Shown: one piece after another, positions 17,378 through 25,015 of the stretch
How the letters are laid out: the number at the start of each line of letters is the position of its first letter
Position numbering within the stretch: the stretch's first letter is position 1
Origin: Pseudomonas sp. NBRC 111124
Lineage (GTDB): Bacteria; Pseudomonadota; Gammaproteobacteria; Pseudomonadales; Pseudomonadaceae
Length of the DNA: 52,046 nt
NCBI RefSeq assembly: GCF_001320245.1
Contig: NZ_BCBA01000061.1
Coordinates: 1-52,046, forward strand
Reading direction: 5' to 3'
Position numbers and translations under genes: made by a program
Notes under the pieces: generated by a model
Database searches by the model: none
The model's input: only the letters and a program-made list of their open reading frames with translations
Told to the model about the DNA's origin: nothing

Positions 17378-18267
17378 TGGCCCGGCTGCTGCGCCTGCTG
17401 CTGTTCTGCCTGTGGCCGCTGGGTACGCTGTCCGCCAGCGAAATCCTGCTGGTCAGCGGCGAAGACCAGCCCGGCGTACGCAGCTTTGTCGAAGCCCTGC
17501 AGAGCCGCCGCAGCCATGACCAGGTGCGCTTTCTCAGCGTCGCCGAGCTGAACCGCCCCGGCCAGCTCAAGGCGGATGTGCGCCTGGTGCTGCTCGACAA
17601 TGCCGCGCTGGAATGGCGTTTGGCTGAAAGCAGCGGGCCACCTGCCCTGGCCATGCGCATCAGCCGAGTACAGGCTGAACAACGCTTGGGAAAGTCGCGC
17701 CCCGCGTACCTGACCTTGCTGTGGAGCGACCCGCCCATTGCCCGGCAGCTGCGCCTGGCCCGCTACCTGTTGCCACAAGCCCAGCGCATCGGCGTGCTGT
17801 ACGGTGAGCACAGCCATTTCCTGCTCGATGAACTGCGCCAGGCGGCTCGCCCGCTGGGCCTGGAAATCGTCGCACAGGACTGGCCGGACCAACGTGACAG
17901 CCGGCCTCTGCAACATCTGCTGGCCAACAGCGACGTGCTGCTCGGCCTCGACGACCCCGAGCTGTACAACTCGAAGACGGCGAAAAACCTGCTGCTCAGC
18001 AGCTATGGTCGGCAGATGGCGCTGATCGGCCCGAACGCGGGCTTCGTCCGCGCCGGCGCCCTGGCCAGCACCTACAGCGACCAGGAGGACTGGCTGGCGG
18101 TGCTCGACCAGTTGCTCGACCAACCCCCGGCGCGCTGGCCGCGCAGCCTGTACCCTGCGCGCTACGGCGTCAGTGGCAACCAGCAGGTGGCGCGCGCCCT
18201 GGGCCTTGAGCCGATCGATCCGAACGCCACTGCCAAGGCCCTGGCCGAAGGAGAACCCACCCCATGA
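17377..18267 (+). CDS. Periplasmic binding protein, ABC substrate-binding type
   Basis: A 296-residue exported protein. The signal peptide MARLLRLLLFCLWPLGTLSA is probably cleaved before SEILLVSG; no lipobox is present. The body has the alternating strand-helix pattern of the ABC_sub_bind-like family (PF04392-like), with RIGVLYGEHSHFLLDEL and DVLLGLDDPELYNSKT. No permease or ATPase gene is nearby, so it may act as a ligand sensor feeding the adjacent kinase rather than as part of a transporter. It overlaps the receptor stop by one base and the kinase start by four. Confidence 0.8.
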   Translation: MARLLRLLLFCLWPLGTLSASEILLVSGEDQPGVRSFVEALQSRRSHDQVRFLSVAELNRPGQLKADVRLVLLDNAALEWRLAESSGPPALAMRISRVQAEQRLGKSRPAYLTLLWSDPPIARQLRLARYLLPQAQRIGVLYGEHSHFLLDELRQAARPLGLEIVAQDWPDQRDSRPLQHLLANSDVLLGLDDPELYNSKTAKNLLLSSYGRQMALIGPNAGFVRAGALASTYSDQEDWLAVLDQLLDQPPARWPRSLYPARYGVSGNQQVARALGLEPIDPNATAKALAEGEPTP

Positions 18268-20195
18268 GCAAACGCCTGAGCTGGGACATCCACACCCGCA
18301 CCCAGATCATCAGCCTGGGCCCGGCATTATTGCTGACCTTGCTGTTGATCAGCTTCTTCACCTTCGTGCGCATCCAGGACTTGCGCCAGGAGCTGAACCA
18401 CACCGGGCAACTGATTGCCAACCAGCTGGCACCGGCATCCGAGTACGGCGTCATCTCCGGTAACAATGAAGTGCTCGAAGGCCTGATGCGCGCAACCCTG
18501 AGCATCCCGCACGTGCGCTTCCTTGAGGTGCAGGACAGCCGCAACCACATCCTGGTGTACGTCGAGCAGCAGGACGAAAGCAACAACCGGGCGCAGCAGG
18601 TGGAAGTGTTCCAGGCGCCGATCCGCCTGCAGCAGATCCGCCTGGACAACGACTTCCTGCAACAGGGCAAGGCACCGGCTCCGGCCATCGGCGACGACTA
18701 CCTGGGCCGAGTGATCGTCGGCATGTCAGACGATGCCTTCAGCCAGCGCCAGCAGGAAATCGTGATCAAGGCCGGCATCCTCGCGCTGTTCGCCCTGCTG
18801 TTCACCTTCCTCCTGGCCCGCCGCCTGGCCATGAGCCTGGCCAAGCCGATCAGTGACATGGGCCACGCGGTCAAGGCCATCCAGCAGGGGGAATACAACG
18901 CGCCGCTGCCGGTGGTCGACGACAGCGAACTCGGCCACCTGGCGCGCCACATCAACAACCTCGCCAACGCCCTGGAGCAGGCCAGTGCCGAACAGAAACG
19001 CGCCATCGCCCAGCTGATCCAGGCACGCGAGGAAGCCGAGCAGGCCAACGGCGCCAAGTCGGAGTTCCTGGCGATGATGAGCCATGAACTGCGCACCCCC
19101 ATGAATGGTGTGCTGGGCATGCTGCAACTGCTGGAAACCACCCAACTGACCAGCGAACAGGCCGATTACACGGCGGTGGCCAGCGAGTCCACGGGGCATT
19201 TGCTGAAGGTGATCAATGACATCCTCGACTTCTCACGGATCGAACGCACCACGTTGGAACTGGAGCACATCGACTTCAACCTGGCTGAGCTGATCGCCAG
19301 CAGCGTGCAGTCGTTCCAGCACAGCGCTCAGCAACGCGGCCTGGACCTGCACCTGCAATTGCCAGCAGATGGCGCACAACCCAAGGTGGTAGGCGACCCG
19401 ACGCGTATCCGCCAGATCTTGCTCAACCTGATCGGCAACGCCCTGAAGTTCACCGAGCGCGGCCAGGTTCAGGTCGAGGCGCGCTGGCAGCTGCTGGAGC
19501 GGAAACTGCTGTGGTTTACCTGCAGCGTGCGCGACACCGGCATCGGCATCGACAGCGAACGCCTGGAAATGATGTTCGTCGCCTTCCAGCAGGCCGACAG
19601 TTCGATTTCACGGCGCTATGGCGGCACCGGCCTGGGCCTGTCGATCGCCCGCACCTTGGCCGAGCGCATGGGCGGCAAGCTGCGCGGCGAAAGCCGCGAA
19701 GGGCTGGGCTCGACCTTTACCCTGGAAATGCCACTGCCCTTGGCCAGCACCGCGCCGGCAACGCTGCCCGGCACCTCGGGGGGCGGTGCGCCGCTGGAGG
19801 TGGGCAAGCGCATCCTGCTGGTGGAGGACAATCCGGTCAATCAAAGCGTCATCGAAGCCATGTTACGAAGCTTGGGGATGGAGGTCAGCGTCGCCCATGA
19901 CGGGCTACAGGCGGTTGAACAGGTCACCCACCAACAGTTTGCCGCCGTACTGATGGATTGCCGCCTGCCCCAGGTGGATGGTTATGAAGCCACCCGACGT
20001 ATCCGCCGGTTGCCCGCCTGCGGCGAGCTACCGATCATCGCCTTGACCGCCAATGCCTTGCAGGGCGACCGCGAGCGTTGCATGGCCGCCGGGATGAATG
20101 ATTACCTGAGCAAACCGTTCCGCCGCACCGAGTTGCAGCGGATATTGCAGCGCTGGTTGCCAGGACGGACAGCGGCGACTGGCGATAAATGCTAA
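18264..20195 (+). CDS. Hybrid sensor histidine kinase with receiver domain (PA1611-like)
   Basis: A 643-residue inner-membrane kinase. Helix 1 is about 13-36, a periplasmic sensing region of about 130 residues follows, helix 2 is about 168-190, then a HAMP linker (about 190-245) and HisKA with H274 in MMSHELRTPMNG. The ATPase domain has the N box around LLNLIGNALKFT, DTGIGID at 424-430 and GGTGLGLS at 453-460. The receiver domain (about 515-632) has D522, phospho-acceptor D565 in LMDCRLPQVDG and K617. There is no C-terminal Hpt domain, so an external phosphotransfer protein is needed. Its position just upstream of fabA matches P. aeruginosa PA1611, which signals through HptB and interacts with RetS. 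Last gene of the receptor/binding-protein operon. Confidence 0.93.
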   Translation: MSKRLSWDIHTRTQIISLGPALLLTLLLISFFTFVRIQDLRQELNHTGQLIANQLAPASEYGVISGNNEVLEGLMRATLSIPHVRFLEVQDSRNHILVYVEQQDESNNRAQQVEVFQAPIRLQQIRLDNDFLQQGKAPAPAIGDDYLGRVIVGMSDDAFSQRQQEIVIKAGILALFALLFTFLLARRLAMSLAKPISDMGHAVKAIQQGEYNAPLPVVDDSELGHLARHINNLANALEQASAEQKRAIAQLIQAREEAEQANGAKSEFLAMMSHELRTPMNGVLGMLQLLETTQLTSEQADYTAVASESTGHLLKVINDILDFSRIERTTLELEHIDFNLAELIASSVQSFQHSAQQRGLDLHLQLPADGAQPKVVGDPTRIRQILLNLIGNALKFTERGQVQVEARWQLLERKLLWFTCSVRDTGIGIDSERLEMMFVAFQQADSSISRRYGGTGLGLSIARTLAERMGGKLRGESREGLGSTFTLEMPLPLASTAPATLPGTSGGGAPLEVGKRILLVEDNPVNQSVIEAMLRSLGMEVSVAHDGLQAVEQVTHQQFAAVLMDCRLPQVDGYEATRRIRRLPACGELPIIALTANALQGDRERCMAAGMNDYLSKPFRRTELQRILQRWLPGRTAATGDKC

Positions 20196-20397
20196 AGTGC
20201 GGCAGTCTTAAGTACTGGACAGGACCTTATCCGGACCTGAAAATAGACGTTTCAGTGCACACCTGTACTTCTTTCACCAGGTGCGCTGTGACTTTCACCA
20301 CAACGCAATAGTCTACCTGTAGGCTGCCGCCCCATAAGCAAGAAGGGTCGGCCGGGAAGATTCATCCCCTGCCACAGGGGGTTATTGAGGAGCTCGC
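20196..20397 (+). promoter_or_regulatory. fabA upstream region and 5' leader
   Basis: This 202-base gap should hold the fabAB promoter. A short hairpin lies at 20366-20380 (cccctg-cca-caggggg) just ahead of the GAGGAG ribosome site (20387-20392) for fabA. An imperfect inverted repeat lies around 20253-20270 (agtgcaca-cc-tgtactt). In P. aeruginosa the fabAB promoter is controlled by the TetR-type regulator DesT; whether this repeat is such an operator is a guess. No clear -35/-10 pair found. Confidence 0.45.
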
Positions 20398-20913
20398 ATG
20401 ACCAAACAACACGCCTTTACTCGGGAAGACCTGCTGCGCTGCAGTCGCGGTGAGCTGTTCGGCCCAGGTAATGCGCAACTGCCCGCGCCGAACATGCTGA
20501 TGGTCGATCGCATCACCCACATCAGCGAAGAAGGCGGCAAGTACGGCAAAGGTGAATTGGTCGCCGAGCTGGATATCACCCCGGACCTGTGGTTCTTTGC
20601 CTGCCACTTTGAAGGCGACCCGGTGATGCCGGGCTGCCTGGGCCTCGACGCCATGTGGCAGCTGGTCGGCTTCTTCCTCGGCTGGCAGGGCCTGCCGGGC
20701 CGTGGCCGTGCGCTGGGTTCGGGGGAAGTGAAATTCTTCGGCCAGGTACTGCCTACCGCCAAGAAAGTCACCTACAACATTCACATCAAACGCGTCCTGA
20801 AGGGTAAGCTGAACATGGCCATCGCCGATGGCTCGGTCAGCGTCGACGGTCGCGAGATCTACACCGCCGAAGCCCTGCGGGTCGGCGTGTTCACCTCCAC
20901 TGACAATTTCTAA
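20398..20913 (+). CDS. fabA: 3-hydroxydecanoyl-ACP dehydratase/isomerase
   Basis: A 171-residue hotdog-fold enzyme with catalytic H70 in FFACHFEGDPVMPG and D84 in LGLDAMWQL, the exact spacing of E. coli FabA. It dehydrates 3-hydroxydecanoyl-ACP and isomerises trans-2- to cis-3-decenoyl-ACP, the entry step of anaerobic unsaturated fatty acid synthesis. fabB follows after 11 bases, forming the conserved fabAB operon. ATG at 20398 with a strong GAGGAG site five bases upstream. Confidence 0.99.
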   Translation: MTKQHAFTREDLLRCSRGELFGPGNAQLPAPNMLMVDRITHISEEGGKYGKGELVAELDITPDLWFFACHFEGDPVMPGCLGLDAMWQLVGFFLGWQGLPGRGRALGSGEVKFFGQVLPTAKKVTYNIHIKRVLKGKLNMAIADGSVSVDGREIYTAEALRVGVFTSTDNF

Positions 20914-20924
20914 GGGTTATTCGC

Positions 20925-22145
20925 ATGCGCCGCGTCGTTATCACTGGTCTGGGCATCGTATCGTGCCTGGGCAATGACAAAGCTACCGTCACCGAAAACC
21001 TGCGCAACAGCCGTCCGGGTATCCGTTACAACCCGGAATACAAGGAAATGGGGCTGCGTAGCCAGGTTTCCGGGTCCATCGACCTCAACCTCGAAGAACT
21101 GATCGACCGTAAGGTTTACCGCTTCGTCGGCCACGCCGCTGCCTACGCCTACTTGGCGATGCAGGACGCGATCAAGGATTCCGGCCTGACCGAAGAGCAA
21201 GTCTCCAACCCGCGTACCGGCCTGGTTGCCGGCTCCGGCGGCGCCTCGACCCTGAACCAGATGGAAGCGCTGGATACCCTGCGCGAAAAAGGCGTCAAGC
21301 GCGTTGGCCCATACCGCGTCACCCGCACCATGGGCAGCACCGTTTCGGCATGCCTGGCCACCCCGTTCAAGATCAAGGGCATCAACTACTCGATCTCGTC
21401 GGCTTGTGCCACGTCTGCACACTGCATCGGTACCGCCCTGGAGCAGATCCAGTGGGGCAAGCAGGACATCGTGTTCGCCGGTGGCGGTGAAGAAGAGCAC
21501 TGGAGCCAGTCGTTCCTGTTCGATGCCATGGGCGCACTGTCGACCAAGCGCAACGAAACCCCGGAACTGGCTTCGCGCGCCTACGACGCCGACCGTGATG
21601 GCTTCGTCATCGCTGGCGGCGGCGGCATGGTGGTGGTCGAGGAGCTGGAGCACGCTCTGGCCCGTGGCGCCAAGATCTACGCCGAAATCGTCGGCTACGG
21701 TGCCACTTCCGACGGCTACGACATGGTCGCACCAAGCGGCGAAGGTGCCATCCGCTGCATGCAGCAGGCCCTGTCCACCGTCGACACGCCGATCGACTAC
21801 CTGAACACCCACGGCACTTCGACCCCGGTCGGTGACGTTGCCGAAATGAAAGGTGTTCGCGAGGTGTTCAAAGGCAACGCGCCGAAGATCAGCTCGACCA
21901 AGAGCCTGTCGGGCCACTCGCTGGGCGCCGCTGGCGTGCACGAGGCGATCTACTGCCTGCTGATGATGGAAAACAACTTCATCGCCGGCTCCGCCAACAT
22001 TGACGAGCTGGACCCGGAAGTCGCTGACCTGCCGATCCTGCGCAAGACCGAAGAAAACGCCAAGATCGACACGGTCATGAGCAACAGCTTCGGCTTCGGC
22101 GGCACCAACGCTACCCTGGTGCTCAAGCGCTGGGAAGGCAAGTAA
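20925..22145 (+). CDS. fabB: 3-oxoacyl-ACP synthase I
   Basis: A 406-residue condensing enzyme. Active-site C161 is in ISSACATSAHC and the two catalytic histidines are H296 (NTHGTSTPVGD) and H331 (SLSGHSLGAAG). FabB elongates the cis-3-decenoyl-ACP made by FabA, so the two genes act in sequence for unsaturated fatty acids. It ends 15 bases before a strong rho-independent terminator. Family length and C-terminal glycine-rich SFGFGGTN are intact. Confidence 0.99.
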   Translation: MRRVVITGLGIVSCLGNDKATVTENLRNSRPGIRYNPEYKEMGLRSQVSGSIDLNLEELIDRKVYRFVGHAAAYAYLAMQDAIKDSGLTEEQVSNPRTGLVAGSGGASTLNQMEALDTLREKGVKRVGPYRVTRTMGSTVSACLATPFKIKGINYSISSACATSAHCIGTALEQIQWGKQDIVFAGGGEEEHWSQSFLFDAMGALSTKRNETPELASRAYDADRDGFVIAGGGGMVVVEELEHALARGAKIYAEIVGYGATSDGYDMVAPSGEGAIRCMQQALSTVDTPIDYLNTHGTSTPVGDVAEMKGVREVFKGNAPKISSTKSLSGHSLGAAGVHEAIYCLLMMENNFIAGSANIDELDPEVADLPILRKTEENAKIDTVMSNSFGFGGTNATLVLKRWEGK

Positions 22146-22160
22146 GACGTTACTGCGGTT

Positions 22161-22197
22161 AATGAAAACGCCCCGACTGGTTCGGGGCGTTTTCATT
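22161..22197. terminator. Bidirectional rho-independent terminator after fabB
   Basis: A perfect 16-base stem, 22161-22176 with 22182-22197, and a five-base loop (ctggt). The GC core cgcccc/ggggcg is flanked by A runs on one side and T runs on the other, so it can act in both directions. Its right arm overlaps the last codon and stop of the convergent amidohydrolase gene. Confidence 0.92.
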
Positions 22198-23200
22198 TGG
22201 GTTGCCTGGGCAGAACGGCCAGGAAATTGCCTTGCGCCACTTTGTTGGCCACCTCTTCAGGCAACGCATCCAGGAACGGCCCGAAGCTGTGCAGCTGCTC
22301 ACCCAGGCTGCCAAACCGCCCCACCACATCCGAGCCCAGCATGAACCGATCTGGATACCGCTCGACCAGCGCCAGCCACTCCTTGCGCGGCACGCCCTGT
22401 TCGTCCAGCAGATAAGGCTCCAGCACACTCCACGACAGATCCACATACAAATTCGGATAGTCCGCCAGCAGCCGCGTCAGCACCGACAGCAGAAAGTCCA
22501 TGCGGGTCTGGTGCCGATGGATTTCCGCGCTGCTCCCCGCATGCGCCCAGATGAACCGGGTATGCGGGTGATTGCGCAGCGGCTCCTCGATCTCGGCCAG
22601 GTACAGCGGATTACGCTCACGCTTGGAGGTGATGTTCGAATGCAGCAACACCGGCATGTCGCGTTCGGCGGCCAAGTGATAGATGCGGGTCATCGCCTCG
22701 TTATTGGCCCGCGGCGTATCGCCACTGGTGAGCGCAGTCAAGTCGTCATGCCGGGTGAAGACTTCGCCGATGCCCTGCCACAGGCCAGGGTTGAGTTCGA
22801 GCATGCGCTCGATATGACTGACGGCATTCTTGTCGACTGGGTTGAAGCCGGTCAGAAACGGATGGAAACGTTTTCGCTGCTCGGCCGGCAGCTTTTCCAA
22901 CGCGGCAGCGACATAGGTATCGGTGGCGCTGTACCAATAGGCGTCGGCATCGTCACCGGCGTAATAGCGCGGTCGCTTGGGCTCGTCTTCATGCCATTTC
23001 TTGGCCACCGGGATGCCGGAAATCATCGAATGCTCGACGCCCGCCTGGTCCATGGCCTCGATCAACGCCGACATGCCCTCAGTCTCCTGGAAGAAGTCCA
23101 CGTAGTGCAAATGCGCATCGCTGTAGCGGTAATCACGGGCCTGTGCCGCCTGGCACAGGCAGCCAGACAAGAGCATGCAAACCAGCACTCTGGCGATCAT
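22193..23200 (-). CDS. Exported amidohydrolase-family protein
   Basis: A 335-residue protein beginning MIARVLVCMLLSGCLCQA. The N-terminus is a signal sequence; LLSGC (Cys14) could be a lipobox, or cleavage after AQA by signal peptidase I is possible. The mature part starts with SDAHLHYVDFF (H30, H32), the metal-binding HxH of TIM-barrel amidohydrolases (Amidohydro_2), and has further candidate ligands in IWAHAGSS and a late LGSDVVGRFG. I chose the ATG at 23200 because GAAGGAAG lies just upstream. Substrate unknown. Its stop lies inside the fabB terminator. Confidence 0.87.
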   Translation of the reverse strand: MIARVLVCMLLSGCLCQAAQARDYRYSDAHLHYVDFFQETEGMSALIEAMDQAGVEHSMISGIPVAKKWHEDEPKRPRYYAGDDADAYWYSATDTYVAAALEKLPAEQRKRFHPFLTGFNPVDKNAVSHIERMLELNPGLWQGIGEVFTRHDDLTALTSGDTPRANNEAMTRIYHLAAERDMPVLLHSNITSKRERNPLYLAEIEEPLRNHPHTRFIWAHAGSSAEIHRHQTRMDFLLSVLTRLLADYPNLYVDLSWSVLEPYLLDEQGVPRKEWLALVERYPDRFMLGSDVVGRFGSLGEQLHSFGPFLDALPEEVANKVAQGNFLAVLPRQPK

Positions 23201-23313
23201 GGGCAACTTCCTTCTGGGGCTGAACACGGTAGACCGGCCCGCTTGCGCAACGGTTCAGCAATGCCTGGCAAACCGCTATGCTTGGGGCATTTCCTCCCCG
23301 CTTGGAGCCCGTC

Positions 23314-24177
23314 ATGAGCAGCCCCCTGATCATCCGCCCACGTACCGAATCGGTCGAGGGCCAGCCGATCCTGCGCCCGCTGCCCTCGGCCCAGTGCCCC
23401 AGCGTCGGCCCATTCGTGTTCTTCGACCATATGCTCGAGACCGACTATGCACCCGGCCATGGCATGGATATCCGCCAGCACCCGCATATTGGCCTGTCCA
23501 CACTGACGTACCTGTTCGAAGGCGCGATCCTGCACAAGGACAGCCTCGGCTCGGAGCAGCGCGTACTGCCCGGGGATGTGAGCTGGATGACCGCCGGCAA
23601 AGGCGTGGCGCATGTCAAGCGCACGCCGGCCGATGCACTGGCCCATGGCTCACGCTTGCATGGGCTGCAGGTATGGCTGGCCTCGCCCCAGGCGCTCGAA
23701 CAGGGCGAGCCGAGCTACAGCCATCATCCCGCGGCGAGTTTGCCGGTCAGCGATAGCCTGGGGGTGCGCATCTGCATGATTGCCGGCAGTGGGTTCTGCC
23801 TGGACTCACCGGTGCCGGTGCTCTCCCCTACCCTGTATGCACATGTGCTGATGCAACCGGCTACCACGCTGGTGGTGCCGGTCGAACATATGCAGCGTGC
23901 GCTGTATCTGCTCGATGGCGAGTTGCTGATGGGTGACGGGCAGGTCGAGGCTTGCAGCCTGGTGGTGCTGCCGGAAGGCGAAGCGGTAACGCTGTATGCG
24001 CAGGACGAATGCCAGCTGGTGCTGATTGGCGGCGAACCGCTGGATGGGCCGCGGCGGATGAACTGGAATTTTGTGGCCAGTGATGGGGGGCTGATCGAGC
24101 GGGCCAGGGCCAAGTGGGCTGCGGGGGATTGGCCTACGGTGCCTGGGGAAACTTCGAGAATCGAGTTGCCGCGCTAA
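23314..24177 (+). CDS. Pirin-family bicupin protein with altered metal site
   Basis: A 287-residue pirin-like protein. The N-terminal cupin has H56 and H58 in QHPHIGLSTLTYLFEG and a third His, H100, in WMTAGKGVAHVKRTP. Pirins normally have Glu two residues after this third His (His-x-Glu); here it is Lys102. A C-terminal pirin domain follows from about 170. Pirins include quercetin dioxygenases and redox regulators, and the missing Glu makes ordinary metal binding uncertain. The ATG at 23314 has GGAG six bases upstream; an earlier in-frame start has none. It stands alone, divergent from the amidohydrolase gene and convergent with the dienelactone hydrolase gene. Confidence 0.88.
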   Translation: MSSPLIIRPRTESVEGQPILRPLPSAQCPSVGPFVFFDHMLETDYAPGHGMDIRQHPHIGLSTLTYLFEGAILHKDSLGSEQRVLPGDVSWMTAGKGVAHVKRTPADALAHGSRLHGLQVWLASPQALEQGEPSYSHHPAASLPVSDSLGVRICMIAGSGFCLDSPVPVLSPTLYAHVLMQPATTLVVPVEHMQRALYLLDGELLMGDGQVEACSLVVLPEGEAVTLYAQDECQLVLIGGEPLDGPRRMNWNFVASDGGLIERARAKWAAGDWPTVPGETSRIELPR

Positions 24178-24182
24178 AAAAC

Positions 24183-24201
24183 GGGGCTGCTTTGCAGCCC
24201 C
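24183..24201 (-). terminator. Rho-independent terminator of the dienelactone hydrolase gene
   Basis: Stem ggggctgc (24183-24190) and gcagcccc (24194-24201) with a three-base loop. On the minus strand it is followed by C and a run of six T, so it terminates the leftward gene ending at 24210. It may also serve the convergent pirin gene. Confidence 0.88.
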
Positions 24202-24209
24202 CTGCGGTA

Positions 24210-24935
24210 TCAGCGCTGGAACACTTCTGTAAGCAGGTTGTGCATCGAGCGGAACGCCCGCTCCGAGGTGCGACGGTCGTACTGCATCTTGCCCGGCACA
24301 TTGGCATTAGGGTCGGTGAACGAATGCACCGCGCCACCGTAGCTCAGCAGCTGCCAGTCCACCTTGGCGGCGTTCATCTCTTCTTCGAACGCTGGCAATT
24401 GCTCCTTTGGCACCAGCGGGTCGGAAGCACCGTGCAGTACCAGCACCGAGCCCTTGATGCGCTTGGCATCTTCAGGGTTCGGGGTGTCCAGCGTGCCGTG
24501 GAACGACACCGCTGCCCTCAGATCAGCACCCGTACGCGCAAGCTCCAGGGCACAGCAACCTCCGAAGCAGAAGCCGAATGTAGCCATCTTGCCCGGCTCC
24601 AGCAGCGCCTTCGACTGCCCCAGCAACTGGTCCAGTGCCTCTTTCATGCGCTTGCGCAGCTCGCCACGGTCGTTCTTCAGCGGCATCATCGCCGCCCCTG
24701 CCTCATCGGCATTGGAAGGACGCACCGACTGCCCATACAGGTCGGCAATCAGCACCACATAACCCTTTTCGGCCACTTCCTTGGCGATACGCTCGGCGCC
24801 CTCGCCGATGCCCATCCAGTTCGGCGCCATCACCAAACCCGGACGGCCCAGCGCACCTGGCTCGTAGACCAGGCGGCTCTCATACGTCTTGCCGGACAGG
24901 TGATAGACCAGCGATTCGACGATTACCTTGCTCAT
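24210..24935 (-). CDS. Dienelactone hydrolase family protein
   Basis: A 241-residue alpha/beta hydrolase with the Cys-Asp-His triad of this family: C123 in GFCFGGCCAL, D172 in LHGASDPLVP and H204 in GGAVHSFTDP. The family prototype opens dienelactones in chloroaromatic breakdown, but isolated chromosomal members like this one have other or unknown substrates. The ATG at 24935 has AAGGAG upstream. It is followed by its own terminator and lies downstream of the htpG terminator without sharing an operon. Confidence 0.9.
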   Translation of the reverse strand: MSKVIVESLVYHLSGKTYESRLVYEPGALGRPGLVMAPNWMGIGEGAERIAKEVAEKGYVVLIADLYGQSVRPSNADEAGAAMMPLKNDRGELRKRMKEALDQLLGQSKALLEPGKMATFGFCFGGCCALELARTGADLRAAVSFHGTLDTPNPEDAKRIKGSVLVLHGASDPLVPKEQLPAFEEEMNAAKVDWQLLSYGGAVHSFTDPNANVPGKMQYDRRTSERAFRSMHNLLTEVFQR

Positions 24936-24980
24936 CAAGCACTCCTTAGGCACTTTTTCTTGAAACAGCCCGCCATGAAA

Positions 24981-25002
24981 AAAGCCCGCCGAAGCGGGCT
25001 TT
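24981..25002 (-). terminator. Rho-independent terminator of htpG
   Basis: Stem aaagcccgc (24981-24989) with gcgggcttt (24994-25002) and loop cgaa. On the htpG strand the hairpin runs into six T. It begins 13 bases beyond the htpG stop. Confidence 0.92.
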
Positions 25003-25015
25003 CCTGTGCATCAAC

